A stretch of DNA of 64,000 nucleotides from Chondrus crispus (taxonomy: Eukaryota; Rhodophyta; Florideophyceae; Gigartinales; Gigartinaceae). The position numbers were made by a program, and so were the translations under genes. This document shows positions 1 through 10,640 of the stretch, one piece after another; within the stretch, counting starts at the first letter, position 1; each line of letters begins with the position of its first letter. The DNA is taken from NCBI RefSeq assembly GCF_000350225.1, contig NW_005179382.1, forward strand, positions 310,001 through 374,000, written 5' to 3'. The notes beneath the pieces were generated by a model. That model was not told where the DNA came from and searched no databases. It was given only the letters and a program-made list of their open reading frames with translations.

Positions 1-46
1 TGGGGAGATTTTGCTTCTCTAGCGCAACGGTTTTATATGCGTTTTG

Positions 47-117
47 GGAAGTTGCTTGGATGCAACTTCCTAAAACTGCCGTGCCTATGCTGTAGCCTAC
101 AGCATAGGCACGGCAGT
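47..117. repeat. Two adjacent perfect hairpins
   Basis: The first inverted repeat pairs 47-55 with 62-70 around a 6-nt loop (9-bp stem). The second pairs 75-94 with 98-117, a perfect 20-bp stem with a 3-nt loop. They are separated by only 4 nt. The compact double-hairpin layout would suit a foldback transposon end or a small-RNA precursor; the sequence alone does not decide. Confidence 0.7.
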
Positions 118-430
118 ACTGCACTGCTTCCATATTGCGTGATCTGCTTAGATCAATTCATCGCCTGATTTCTTCGAATAGCAAGCAGCCTTTTGTTTTT
201 GTTACTCACACGAGCCCACAAACAATACTCACGCTGTCCTCCTGGAGTTTTACATTCTCTGGAGATGGGCACACCAGACCCGCTATGTGGTCCGGTACGC
301 GAGAGATAATGACATTGGCACTATTCTTGGGCGCGTTCTCCCTGGTTGTAAATCTTTTTTTTTTCATACGCGATATGCACCCCATTCTTGGGGGTTTCAG
401 CACGGGGAATGCATTACAAACACACCAGTC

Positions 431-505
431 AAGACGCAACGCCGAATCGAAGGGAGTTTGGATGTAAGACGCAACGCCGAGTCGAAGGGAGTTGGATGCA
501 AGACA
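431..505 (+). repeat. Short direct repeat with a dispersed third copy
   Basis: A unit beginning GACGCAACGCCGA and running on to AAGGGAGTT occurs twice in close succession here (about 431-465 and 469-495). It occurs again near 1398-1430, followed by the same 'caatgccttcatacctgcttcc' type of context seen near 505-530. This indicates a small duplicated block rather than a gene. Confidence 0.65.
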
Positions 506-736
506 ATACCTTCATACCTGCTTCCGACTCATTGTCACGTCATGCACACAGCAAACCAGACGCAATGCCGATTCGAAGCGAGCTTGCGGTAAGACAGCTC
601 ACGTAAGACAATGCCTCGGAACTTGCTTCAACTTGGTTCACGATCAAGGCCATGCAGCAGGCTATTAAGAACGGTACCATACTGTCGTCATCAAGGGCGA
701 ACTGGCCGATTGCTGAAGTCCACACACAATAAAAAA

Positions 737-918
737 TCTGTCTCGCTGTATGCTACGCACCTAGAAAATAGCGAAGAGCTGAGATGCAGATGCAAGAGAA
801 ATAGAAACAGTACGGTATTGTACAGAACGAATATCGCCACCCCTACAAGATACGGTGTGGCACAGTGCTGTAGGGCAGGCCTGGACTCTTTGGGAGATTA
901 ATCGCAGGGATTGCTCAG
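737..918 (+). repeat. Dispersed repeat block, copies near 1480 and 2094
   Basis: The segment from about 737 to 810 recurs almost unchanged at about 1480-1555. The segment from about 855 to 918 (cagtgctgtagggcaggcct...) recurs at about 2093-2152. The two pieces are parts of one repeat family broken and redistributed in the left 2.2 kb. There is no coding capacity. Confidence 0.65.
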
Positions 919-2220
919 CAACGGGTCAAAGGTATGCAAATTTATTCACGAGGTGGGTATGGACTGTTTTCATACATCGATCGGGTACATTACCCTTCGA
1001 AGGGTAGATGCCCTGCGTGGCCCGGCTGGCGAAAGAGAATGGCATTACCCTTGAATGGTCGACTTTATGGAGAAAGTACAGGGGCGGCCCTATGCAAGAG
1101 CATTAGGGCCAACCTAGGGTATGTAAAGCGATTGCTGTAAGCCGTATCCTACGTCTGTTAACGGATAAAGCCGTATATTGGAGGACGAGGGAAGTAAGGA
1201 TGGTGCTGAGGCGCAACCGTTCTTGTAGTGGGGAGTTCCCAGTGCGAGTAGCAATGTAGTCGGCAACGATGTGTAGGCCTCGTTGCGTGCCGGGGCCTGA
1301 GGCCCCGTAGCCTTCGAAGGGTAATGTTAGCAACATCGTTGGGGACTCTGCACTTTGTCTGCATCATAAACATATCAATTAAAAACATATCAATTAAGAC
1401 GCAACGCCGAGTCGAAGGGAGTTTGGATACGGAACAATGCCTTCATACCTGCTTCCGGCTCGTTGTTACATCATAAAAAATCTGTCTAACTGTATACTAC
1501 GCACCTAGAAAGTGCGAAGAGCTGAGATGCAGATGCAAGAGAAATAGATACAGTACAAGGGTACTGTTACGACTGGTCCTTGATGATCTCGCCACTGGCC
1601 GGTCACTTTGCTTCCCGTGGCCTCGATGCCCTGTTTACTTCGTGCGCCGACCTCTCTCCCCTAAATACCCCGGCCATCCAGCCCCCACCCCCCCGTCCGA
1701 CCTACGCTATCCCCTTCTTGTGGCCCGCCTTACATGGATGCGACCGCATTCCTTTCCCTTCGTCCTCCTTTTCCCGCTTTCGCGTCGTCTTTCTTTCATT
1801 TCGATCCGTCTCCGTACGGTACGACGTGCGGAGACAGGCCGTCACACTTACTAGTTCCGTCTCCAACTGACAGCCGTGACTGTAAGTGTCTATTCCCTAA
1901 CAGTGCTGTAGAGTACAGAACGAATACTGTATCTCCATCCTACAAGATACGGAATAAAGCATATATATATATAAGATAAACGAATACCTCCATCCTACAT
2001 GTAAAAGAGACGAGTAAAGCTTATGATCAACAAGATACGGTAGCATTTGCACAAATAGAAATTGAAAAAAAATGGGACAAGATACGGTGAAGCACAGTGC
2101 TGTAGGGCAGGCCTGGACGCTTTGAGAGATAAATCGCAGGGATTGCTCAGCAAGTAACTTTAGAGTAGCTCCGGCGTCAATAGCGAGAAAGAATGTATGC
2201 TAGTTTCGCTTTTATGCACA

Positions 2221-2251
<31 letters not shown>

Positions 2252-2276
2252 AAAAAAAAAGGGCCCGGGGGGGGGG
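2221..2276. repeat. Homopolymer tract: about 30 G, 10 A, then G-rich
   Basis: An uninterrupted run of about 30 G is followed by about 10 A, then GGGCCC and another long G run. It marks the left edge of the MULE region. It could form G-quadruplex structure, or it could be a sequencing or assembly boundary artefact. Confidence 0.9.
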
Positions 2277-2931
2277 GTACGGATACAATGGCCCGGGCGA
2301 TAATAATGCGTAAATCCGCCCGGGCCGTCCACGACATTAAACAGGCCCGGGCGGCTTGAATAGGCCGAGGGGCCATCGTAGGTGCAAAAACAGCCCGTGA
2401 ACTCGATTTATTACGCGTTCCATGTGGCATACCTGTGTCGAGCGTGCAGCGTCGTCAATTAGTGTAGTTGCGAAAGCGAATCCTGATTTGCGAACTATCC
2501 CGGGTTCAATTCCCTCAAGCTGTAATTTAGTTTTATTTTGAGTAAGTGCTGTCATAACGATGATTTTCACTGGAGGGCCAAATTCGTGAGCGGGTCAAAG
2601 TTCGTACCATACGCCACGCAATTAGTGTTACTTCTTGACATTTATCGCGCGATATTAACTCTCATCCAATGAAATGAACGGCTCAACGCCACTTCGTACA
2701 TTCAGCCATCACTGTAAATAAAACTTTTATGCTTTTTATTCAAAAATACAGATAATATTTTTTGGATGATGGTACTTTGGCAGTTGTGGCAAAATAGCGA
2801 CGTGGAAGGGTTTCACTGAAATGAAGTCCATCGATGCTTCAATTTTCTTCCATCACAGGGCATACCACGATAAAACATTCGTCCATAAACGGACCTACAG
2901 AGAGAACTTGTTCTTTCGAAGCTTTTATCGC

Positions 2932-5076
2932 CTACTTCAATATGTACGCAGCAATTGCTCTTCTGGTAGAAACGATATCTACGTCTGTTAAACATATGTT
3001 AAGATCGTTCTGCACGCCGATAGTCTTGTTCATGGGAAATGAAACGCCTGTGACTACAAGCCATGTGTAAACGCACACAAAAACACCACAGTCGTTGCTG
3101 TTATGACGTGGTTGAATCGGAAAATGAAGATGACTTGCTAGTGTATTCGGACTGATCTTAACCCACTGCTTTTTGTTCTCGTACTTATCGTCATATGTAC
3201 TTGACAACAATGAGAGCCCTCGGGTAACCGTTTGGGAAAGCTTTGCAGAAACCCTACCATGCCGAGGGTGGTAGGGGTCAATCACAATAAATTCTTTCTT
3301 GCATGGATACGCCAAGCATAAGCACCAGTGGCTAGCGTTTGCATCGTGCAGAGGCCATATTTTCTGATCGACTTCGTGAAGTTCAACACCACGCAACCAC
3401 CCTTGAAGAACCTTTTGCCTACTTACATCGTCAGAACTGGCGAAAACGATTGCTTGAGAAGAAACCTAAACAAATTTTTGGTTTGTCGCATGATCAGCTT
3501 CTTGTAGCAACTTTGTTATTAATGCGTGAATAACGTCATCACTTATCCATTGATTGTCCTGCAACGTTGAAAAGTCTTGTAGTGATATTTTGATGTACTT
3601 GTTCCCCACTAAGCTCTCACTCTTAACAGTCTTCTTTCGAGATGCTTTCTTTGCTTTAAGGACTTTAAACACATCATTCCTTTTGTTCAGGTTGAAATCA
3701 ATAGAAAATCTTGGAGATGGTTCTTGTTCAATTAACAATCTCCATTTGTGCTGCTCAATATCTTCTATTCTCTCTGAAATTCCGCCGTCGTACAGAACAA
3801 CAATTGATATATTTGCACATAGTTCTTCTTTCTTCTGAACGGTTCCTGCATACCACCGCAGATCTTGTTTCCAAAATATGCTGATGCGACATCCGTCTTT
3901 CAGAACATTCACGTCTGAGTTTTGAAACACATTCCTAGACAAGATGCATCGTCGAGATTCATCGCATTCTACTCCAACTGGAATGCGTTCTCTTGATAAA
4001 ATCACCGAAACATCTGACGGTTCCGGTGAGGGATGTGGAGACACTGTGCTTGAACCTCGAGCATCCCCAGGTGGGGCACATAGTTGCATCTTCTTATTAT
4101 TTGATACACAATGGATATCTTCTGCAGATCTCTTTCGTTGTTTGACTTTAAAGTTGAGCTTCGAACCTGCCGTGATCACTTCTGCAGCTGATATCATTTC
4201 TGCAATTGTCACCTGCTGCTTTCCACTGATGGCGTGTTTTGTGTAGTAATGCTGACGAACGTTCTCAGGGTTATTTTGAATGTTAATATCTTTGCATTCC
4301 GGACGAGCAAAACCACCCTTGACTGGTTTCTTCGGCAACGATATCTGAACTCCATCCTTTCTGTTAAACGAATCTGGAACTCTTCTCGATGCGCTTTTTC
4401 TTCTCTTTCTATTCAATCTTGATTTGTGAGCTGCAGTAGTTGTTCTACTTTTATGACTGGAACGTAACGGGGGGTTGGTAACCAATTTAGAACCCGAGCT
4501 GTGCTTCACTTCCAGACTGTCCTGAGAACTGATGTTCGTTTTGTGAGAACAACTGATAGTGTCTTCTTCAATATCATCATCCTCATTAATGAAACCAGCT
4601 GACTTCAGACCTATTCCTGAAGTATTTCGTCCACTACTTTGGTTTCTAGCGATGTGGAAAGTGGTGGTATGATTGTTCAATTCAGTGCCATATCCTGCTC
4701 GATTTTCCTGTATGGGGAATCGCATATCTGCGTTTGAACTAGCGTCTCTCTTCGTTCCCAAAGTACGTTCTATAGATGTTTTCAGGATTTGTAGGAGCAT
4801 TTGGGACACGTTCCCGGATTCCCCTACGATACCACTGTTACGTCTTGACACTAGAGTTTTGGACAAAGTACCTGTGAAGTTGTATAGCACTTCTGCCATG
4901 ACAAGGGAGGTTTCGTCCTCAGCTAGATTCTCAGAGAGGTCTTTCATATTTCCCACTAGTTTTGCATAAGCCACTCTACGATTAAGAGGATCCAATGCCC
5001 TGGGAAAGGGCATCGGCTTGGACGGTCCGGCTTCCCTTATCGCAGCAGTGGTTCGAGTACCTATCCATTCAGTCAA
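2932..5076 (-). pseudogene. Ulp1/C48 SUMO-protease-like module of the MULE
   Basis: The frame runs from 5076 down to 2932 with one in-frame TAG at about 3466-3468. The first 480 residues are low-complexity and basic, with a KRRK-type segment and no recognised fold. The C-terminal part is a Ulp1/C48 cysteine peptidase: an N-terminal 'QDNQWISDDVIHALI' segment, the His motif ASHWCLCLAY, an Asp in VIDPYHP, and the Gln/Cys motif QPRHNSNDCGVFVC. These supply the His, Asp, Gln and Cys expected of deSUMOylating enzymes. It continues the transposase frame after a single TAA at 5077-5079, so it may once have been a fusion. Ulp1-like domains are known passengers of MULEs in plants. Here the module is probably broken by the amber codon between the substrate-binding segment and the catalytic residues. 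Confidence 0.75.
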
Positions 5077-7615
5077 TTATTCATACTGGTCTTCTATTTC
5101 TGCATTGTCGACATGTTGCTGAGAATCTATGCTACTCCTCTCAACCGTAGAACTCTCTTGCCTCGATGCTCTATTGGTCCAAGCATCATGAATTGGCGAA
5201 ATCCATCGACTATGTACTGCTGTTGTACAAATGAACTCGAGAGCTGTACGATGCCCCAGTTTAAATGTGTATTCCAAAACGGCCTTGTTTTCAACCTTGT
5301 CATTGTGTATGCAGATTGCAAGGGCATGGCGACAAGGTAGTAGCATTCTTTGATAGTACATACATTCACATTGAATTAAACCTTCATGAAAATGAGGCGG
5401 GTGGTCCCACAATCGAATTGTTGTGCTTGTAATAGAGAACTCTTCCGAGCAGTCAATGTATGTATACTTCAATTTGCACTGAAGCTCTAGTACACCTTCA
5501 AGTACTGAATCCTCATCATAGTTGACTTCATCATTCAACAGAATGTCACATCTCATCACAGCTAATCTTACAGCGGCTTCCATTTCCGTAACCAACTCCT
5601 CACATGCAAAACGAGAAACTCCAAGGCCTTCAATCGTCGACACCATCGTTTTCGAACCTGAGAAAATGGACGACTTAAACAACGGCGAAATTAGAAAGCG
5701 TCGATTTTTCCCTTTGTCTTCCTTCTTTGTTTGTCTTTGGAACATTTCGCCAATTGATTTAAAGAGATCTTTTGAAGTATTTGAACCTTTGAAACATTTC
5801 AGGAGGCTATTCCAGCTTTCCAATCGTGCAGTTGTGGATGTACCCAATGTAAAAGCATCGGTGAAATATGCTACAGCCCACTGTCGTCTTTTTCGCCATA
5901 TCTGATCCCTCATTTATTTTATGGCTGTGGAATGTGGCTTAGCATTATGAAACCATTCTTGTATTAGCTGTCTCCATCAATGCTCAAGAGTAGCTTCAGT
6001 TGGAGCTTGACGACATATGCTCAAAGATTTTCGGAACAATCCCCACGCTGATGCTCCCGTTTTTGCTGTTATGGCGTGCTGAACTCTTTTCTTCACGTTC
6101 TGATCGAACAAATGAAAAGTACACAATAAGTGAACTACCTCATTGCTGTAGGGGATTGATGCAATAGCGGCAAAAATGGCTTCGTCTCCATCTGTGAGAA
6201 TTACACGAGGGATTCTACACTTGAACGCTTCATGCCACAACACGAAATCCTTTTAAATGAATCCGCGTTTTCATGTAGATGTAAACTTAGTAGCACTGTC
6301 CTTGTAGATCCCTCGGAATTTATCAAAGTTATTGATGAGAGTTTGTACGCATACTTTGTGAGGTGGTGTGTGGAATCACAGAATGCCACTTGTCCACAGC
6401 GTTTGATCATATCACAAGACCGTTTGAACGACCACACAACTGCTTCCAGAATACCTGTTTCATCATCGGTGTGTATACGCAAAAAGTCAAGATTCCCCGC
6501 AGCCTCTTGGCATTTGAGGTAATAAACAAGATCGGCAGCATCCTTCTCATTATCCATCATGCGCGAAACACTGTTTCTCAATGTGTCATATGGTATGATC
6601 ACACTTGGATGCATATCCTTTAAAAAACGAGATGCCTTTAACAAAAAAAAACCTTCCTCGTGCACATATACGAAAACAAAAGTTCCAAACTTGATCGTAT
6701 CGAATCATTTGCCAAAACATCGGCACTGCGACACAAGTACAGTTTTTGATCCTCTCTGATAGATTGTGAGTGCTCCTTGTGCTCCAGGATGACAGTTTTG
6801 AGGACGCAAAATTTTTGGTTCTCGGTTAAAGTTGTGTCAATGTTACAAACCTTCGACAGATCGATAAGTTTGGTGTATATCTCTTTTTCTAATCCATCCT
6901 TACATTTGAAAAAAGATCGGATGCAAACTGTTCGAACGTCGGCAGTACAGCCTATTTTTTGTGATTGACGGCTCCGAATTCCTTTCCCCTGCTTCTTGGA
7001 GGCATGCCCAGCTAAAGAACATTGCGCTTGTAGTCTCCCATAATCCTTGATCTTGCATGTCCATTTCGTTTTCAGGCCCATGAGACAATTGGACAACTCA
7101 CAAAGCTCACGTAGTGCTTTTGAGTTCTGGAAGACTATGATACCAGGGTGTAAAACGCATGTCTCTGATAAAGGAGGAACTCTTACAATACAAACATAAC
7201 TCTTGTTGTTTATTGATATCATGCCGCCACATTTTGCTTTCTCGATCTTCTCAGCAAATGAATTCAAGTCTGAAAGGTCGATGTCTTGCGCAGAACAATT
7301 GTCACATCCGGACCGGTTCTCTTGTAGGCAGTTAGATGATGAGGACGGGGATGGGATCGTTCGGATTACTGAGGCTGTATCCGTAGTTCTTCTCTCCTTC
7401 TCGTGAGTGACGCCGGGGATATGTGCTCGAGACGTGTGTTCTCCCATGGCCTCGGTAGCATACGGCCGGAGGGCTTTCGGTGATGATGAAGAAGTTAAAG
7501 GGGAGATGGTGAGGACGTTTTCAGCGTAGATGACAATCGGCGGGTATCGAGGTCCGATCTGGGGAACGTCGATGGGGTCTGATCTGGACGACGTCGTTAT
7601 TTGTGGGAAATACAA
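5077..7615 (-). pseudogene. MULE transposase (MURA-like), frameshifted
   Basis: The transposase is spread over ORFs 7615-6638, 6665-6201, 6243-5977 and 5913-5077. The N-terminal 325 residues hold a Cys-rich stretch before the catalytic core. The core shows a first Asp in AFCDSTHHLTKYAY and a second Asp in VILTDGDEAIF, followed by HLLCTFHLFDQNVKK, typical of MULEs. The C-terminal part ends with a canonical SWIM zinc finger, CEC...LLPCRHALAIC. One shift falls near 6640-6665 beside a run of nine T, and another near 6240-6250. The last two ORFs share a frame but are separated by stops at 5977-5979 and just upstream of 5913. Introns could explain some breaks, but I see no convincing GT-AG pairs, so I call it a decayed gene. 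Confidence 0.8.
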
Positions 7616-7870
7616 TCGATTTGCACGCCCCTGGCAATGCCCAAATTTTCGATCTGGATCTTTTGCAGTATTTGGGCCTTACTATGCAATTTTCAATACC
7701 TCCAAGACTTGGGGGTAAAAGGGCCCATGTATGAGCAACGATCGCCCGGGCGACTTTAAGCTTAATGTTGGACTACGGATGGGCCAGGTGGTGGGGGGCT
7801 ATTATAAGTTCTACAATGGCCCGGGCTGTTGTGTGGCCCGGGCTGTTGTAGCTGACCTCAGGGGGAGGGG

Positions 7871-8853
7871 GACGCGCAATAGTGCTTCTTTTATTATTGC
7901 CACCCTCGAATTAGTGCCGCCAAACCCGGCAGACACAGGTTCTGCTACGTGTCATGCACGACGTCGTCATCGCCCACCCCTCATGCGCCTCAGCTCAATT
8001 GGTGATGGCACCTTACTCAAAGACCCTAACCCTATGCTCCGGTTTGTGACGATTTCGGGCGTCACAATAGTTTGTGACGTTTTAGGACATTTTGCGCTGA
8101 CTCATCCTCCACAGGTTGGACCAGTGCCATAAATAGGTGCAGTGTCCTTACACCGTCTCCAAATTTACACTCAAACTGTGATTGGTTTAAGAGATGAGAT
8201 ACTGATTGTGACGGTGGGTCGGAGCGTGTCGCTCAATCGTCTCCAACCTCACAAAAATGATCAAATTCTCTCTTTTTGTGATGCCTGTTTGAGACGTGAG
8301 AGGTGACTGTTCCACACCAGGTCGCATATTTCTTCAACAAACGTGCTCGTCGCCTCAAAAAGTACCCCTTCTCTCACATCTCTTCAGTTTTATGTCCCAA
8401 AACCGCCCCTGAGACCATTTCAAGCGCGCTTTCCAGGAGCGGCTTCCTTCAGTATATGTTATGCCCAGGAGACATATCAGCTATGATGAACATAGCCCCA
8501 ATCCCCGATTATTCCGGGGAGTTGGAAGGGAAGATACTGAGGACATACAGGCTGTCGCTGGTGATGCTATTCCTCCAAAGTCTCAGCCAACGATTACGGC
8601 TCAGCAGCACTACCCGAAAACCAACTAGGGCTTGTAGACCTCTGGGATACCAGTAGCACTGCTTCGAGATCCGAAGAACGTGTTCTTGACAGTTCGGGAG
8701 GCGTTGAAGATATTATTGTCGATGAAGGCGTGTCAACTGACCACATATCGCTAAATTTTTCCCCTCGTGCGCCTGGTCAGACTACAGAATGCCATCAAAG
8801 CTCTGCCAGTCTACCATTGGACGATTCCGACTTTCAGAACACTCCTCTGAGAA
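7871..8853. other. Spacer between MULE and DDE transposase
   Basis: No supported gene. The ORF at 8303-8656 has no recognisable domain. A short interrupted palindrome, CGTCACAA/TTTGTGACG, lies at about 8058-8079, and a TATA-like 'cataaatagg' at about 8128. These could belong to the terminal or promoter region of the DDE transposon that follows. A related TGTGAC motif recurs near 8205. Confidence 0.4.
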
Positions 8854-10093
8854 GTGGCCAGGCGCCCCCAGTGTTTTTGCCTGCATAGGCTTTTGTTCAC
8901 GAATCTCCCAACTCAGACGTGCGGTTCTCCTCCTCTAGAGCACTTTCTACCTGGTTCAAGTTCTGTATCTTCTCAAGCTAGCAGTGCGCCGTTCGTTGAG
9001 CTCGAAGAGTTTGAAACTACTGTGTCGCGTCAGGAAGTGCACGAGCTAGGCCTTTCATCGTACATGGCTACGTTTTGCGCCACCGGGGGAGAGTCTGGCG
9101 CTTCCCTTTGTGAAGATCTCGATAGTGGCATCTATTACGATTTCGACGATGAACGTTTTGCGGTTGGTCCCTAGGAGGACGTCCAAAAGGAAGACAATTT
9201 ATCTCTTCGGGCCACTGTTACGCCTGAAGAGATAGAAGCGCTTGCGCAAGCGCAGAGGACGGGGGGGATGGACACCTGGCAGTACGACGATCCGTTTGGA
9301 GAGATCTCTGTCAGATTTGATGACGTGAATGAAACGCTAGAGAAGCTTTTCTTTATGGAGGCTAACGAAGTACTGAACAAGGTTATTGCGGATGTGGAGC
9401 CTAGGACCGTGGAAGAATTTGATGAACACAACGAGGAAGTGAACTTGAAGCCATTGAGCTGCGTGCAGACATTCGTTTCCGACTGTTTGTTGGAGAAGTT
9501 ACGATACGGTGCAAATCGAGTTTTGTACCAACAGGGGAAGGCAGGCACGACGAAAGAAGAGCTGTTGGGTCTATATATCTTGCAAGTTCTTTGTGCCGCT
9601 TATGGAGAATCAGCAAGCACACTTTGTGACGTTTCTAAAGGTGACTTCTTCTTTCAAATGGGAATCAAAGCTGATAGATACCACTCCATGTGGGGTGCTC
9701 TTTGCGGCACAAAGGAAAACAGAGCACCTACGACATGTCTGCTACGGGCTGGTCTCGCACAGCGAATAGGGCTACGACTCTCATTGCAGAGGTCGAATCG
9801 GAGACTGCGGCGATTAACAGAGAATTTCTCCATGTTCCCAACGCTACCGTACTATCTCTCGACGACGACCATCTGAGAATGGCGTCGCGAGCAGTAGTCG
9901 ATCTCACCTACTTAAAGCAACTAAACAACCCGAAGAAAGGACTCGGGCCTGTTGGAACGCATTATGCAGTGCTCTAAATCCTTTCTTCTTGGCATGTCAC
10001 TTTTCGCGTAGCGGCGAGAAGCTATTGCATACGTGGGAGAGATTGGCTCAGCTTCTGCAATGGGTATCTACTACAGGGGCTCTACGTTCTATG
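8854..10093 (+). pseudogene. piggyBac/IS4-like DDE transposase, 5' part
   Basis: This is the N-terminal half of a DDE transposase cut by element A. Frame 1 runs from about 8854 to about 9770 with one in-frame TAG at 9172-9174. It begins with an acidic, Ser-rich stretch and continues through a helical segment rich in Glu. The frame then moves to another phase around 9755-9775. There the probable first catalytic Asp appears in TVLSLDDDHLRMASR (about 9845-9890), followed by a 'KKGLGPVGTHY' segment. A second shift near 9970 leads into SRSGEKLLHTWERLAQLL, ending at 10093. Removing 10094-33845 and one CTATG copy joins this directly and in frame to the second-Asp motif at 33850. The family assignment rests on the order and spacing of the three Asp motifs. 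Confidence 0.6.
10089..10093 (+). repeat. Target site duplication CTATG of element A (left)
   Basis: CTATG lies immediately before the TGTAGTAG start of the 5' LTR. An identical CTATG at 33846-33850 follows the ...TTACA end of the LTR at 33845. The match identifies the two LTRs as ends of one insertion although they are 23 kb apart. Confidence 0.9.
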
Positions 10094-10588
10094 TGTAGTA
10101 GTCTGACAATTCCGTTCTCGGACGCTCTACAGTTGCCAGAGTGGCCTAATTTACAGGTACCATACGTTGCATAGTGAACACGTGCAAGCTGCAGTGACAG
10201 CACACGTGTACTAGTTTACAGGTCCGTGTACACGTGGTGCCAGGGGCACAGTGACACACGTGTACACGGGAGGTGTCTCTTACAGTAGTTATGATAGCTA
10301 CTGTACAGTAGTCGTACAGTAGCTTGAGACCCGAGGGAGGCAGACGTACTAGAGAGGAACTGCCTCCCTCCCAGAGAATAAACCAGCTACCCCATCCCCT
10401 CTGAGCTAGCCCCCAACTTCCTAATTAGGACTCACCTCCCGTCTTCAGGGGTAGCATCTCCCTTCGTCCGTTTCGGTCTCGCACAAGCCACCCTCCTAGT
10501 GAGGTTGCTGGCGTTGTAATTTACCGCTACCGTGGACACCCCCTCCGTGACGGATTAACACCGAACCGGAAGGATCCATATTATTACA
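10094..10588 (+). repeat. 5' LTR of element A
   Basis: It starts TGTAGTAG and ends TATTACA, giving TG...CA with TGTA/TACA ends. By eye it differs from the 3' copy by two substitutions and one single-base indel. The U3 part is dense in palindromes: CACGTGTAC-type sites and ACTGTACAGTAG. Around 10333-10375 an inverted repeat (GAGGGAGGCAG / CTGCCTCCCTC) precedes AATAAA at 10377-10382, a possible polyadenylation signal. The last 70 nt resemble the end of the LTR of element B. Confidence 0.92.
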
Positions 10589-10590
10589 AC

Positions 10591-10608
10591 TGGTCTCCCG
10601 ACCTAGAA
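10591..10608 (+). promoter_or_regulatory. Primer-binding site of element A
   Basis: TGGTCTCCCGACCTAGAA begins two bases after the LTR. The same 18 nt follow the 5' LTR in elements B (14023) and C (48463). The opening TGG is what the CCA end of a tRNA would pair with. I cannot name the tRNA. Confidence 0.75.
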
Positions 10609-10640
10609 AGCTTCTAGGAATTCACGAGATCCGATTCGGA

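Larger units (their letters stand above)
1..2218. other. Gene-free repeat-rich stretch
   Basis: No open frame here looks like a gene: the ORFs are short, overlap on both strands and show no family motif. The stretch holds two adjacent hairpins near its left edge and several short dispersed repeats, annotated separately. An AT-rich segment with TA dinucleotide runs lies at about 1955-2080. It reads as decayed mobile-element or intergenic sequence. Confidence 0.6.
2219..7870 (-). mobile_element. Decayed MULE DNA transposon with Ulp1 protease
   Basis: A Mutator-like element is inferred from the minus-strand transposase (about 7615-5077) followed by a Ulp1/C48 protease module (5076-2932). GC-rich ends on both sides contain repeated GCCCGGGC palindromes: 2291-2298, 2318-2325 and 2345-2352 on the left; 7746-7753, 7819-7826 and 7836-7843 on the right. 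The right-hand pair and the leftmost left site share the context acaatGGCCCGGGC or close to it. I could not align long terminal inverted repeats or find a 9-bp target duplication, so the limits are approximate. Frameshifts and stops show the copy is inactive. Confidence 0.55.
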
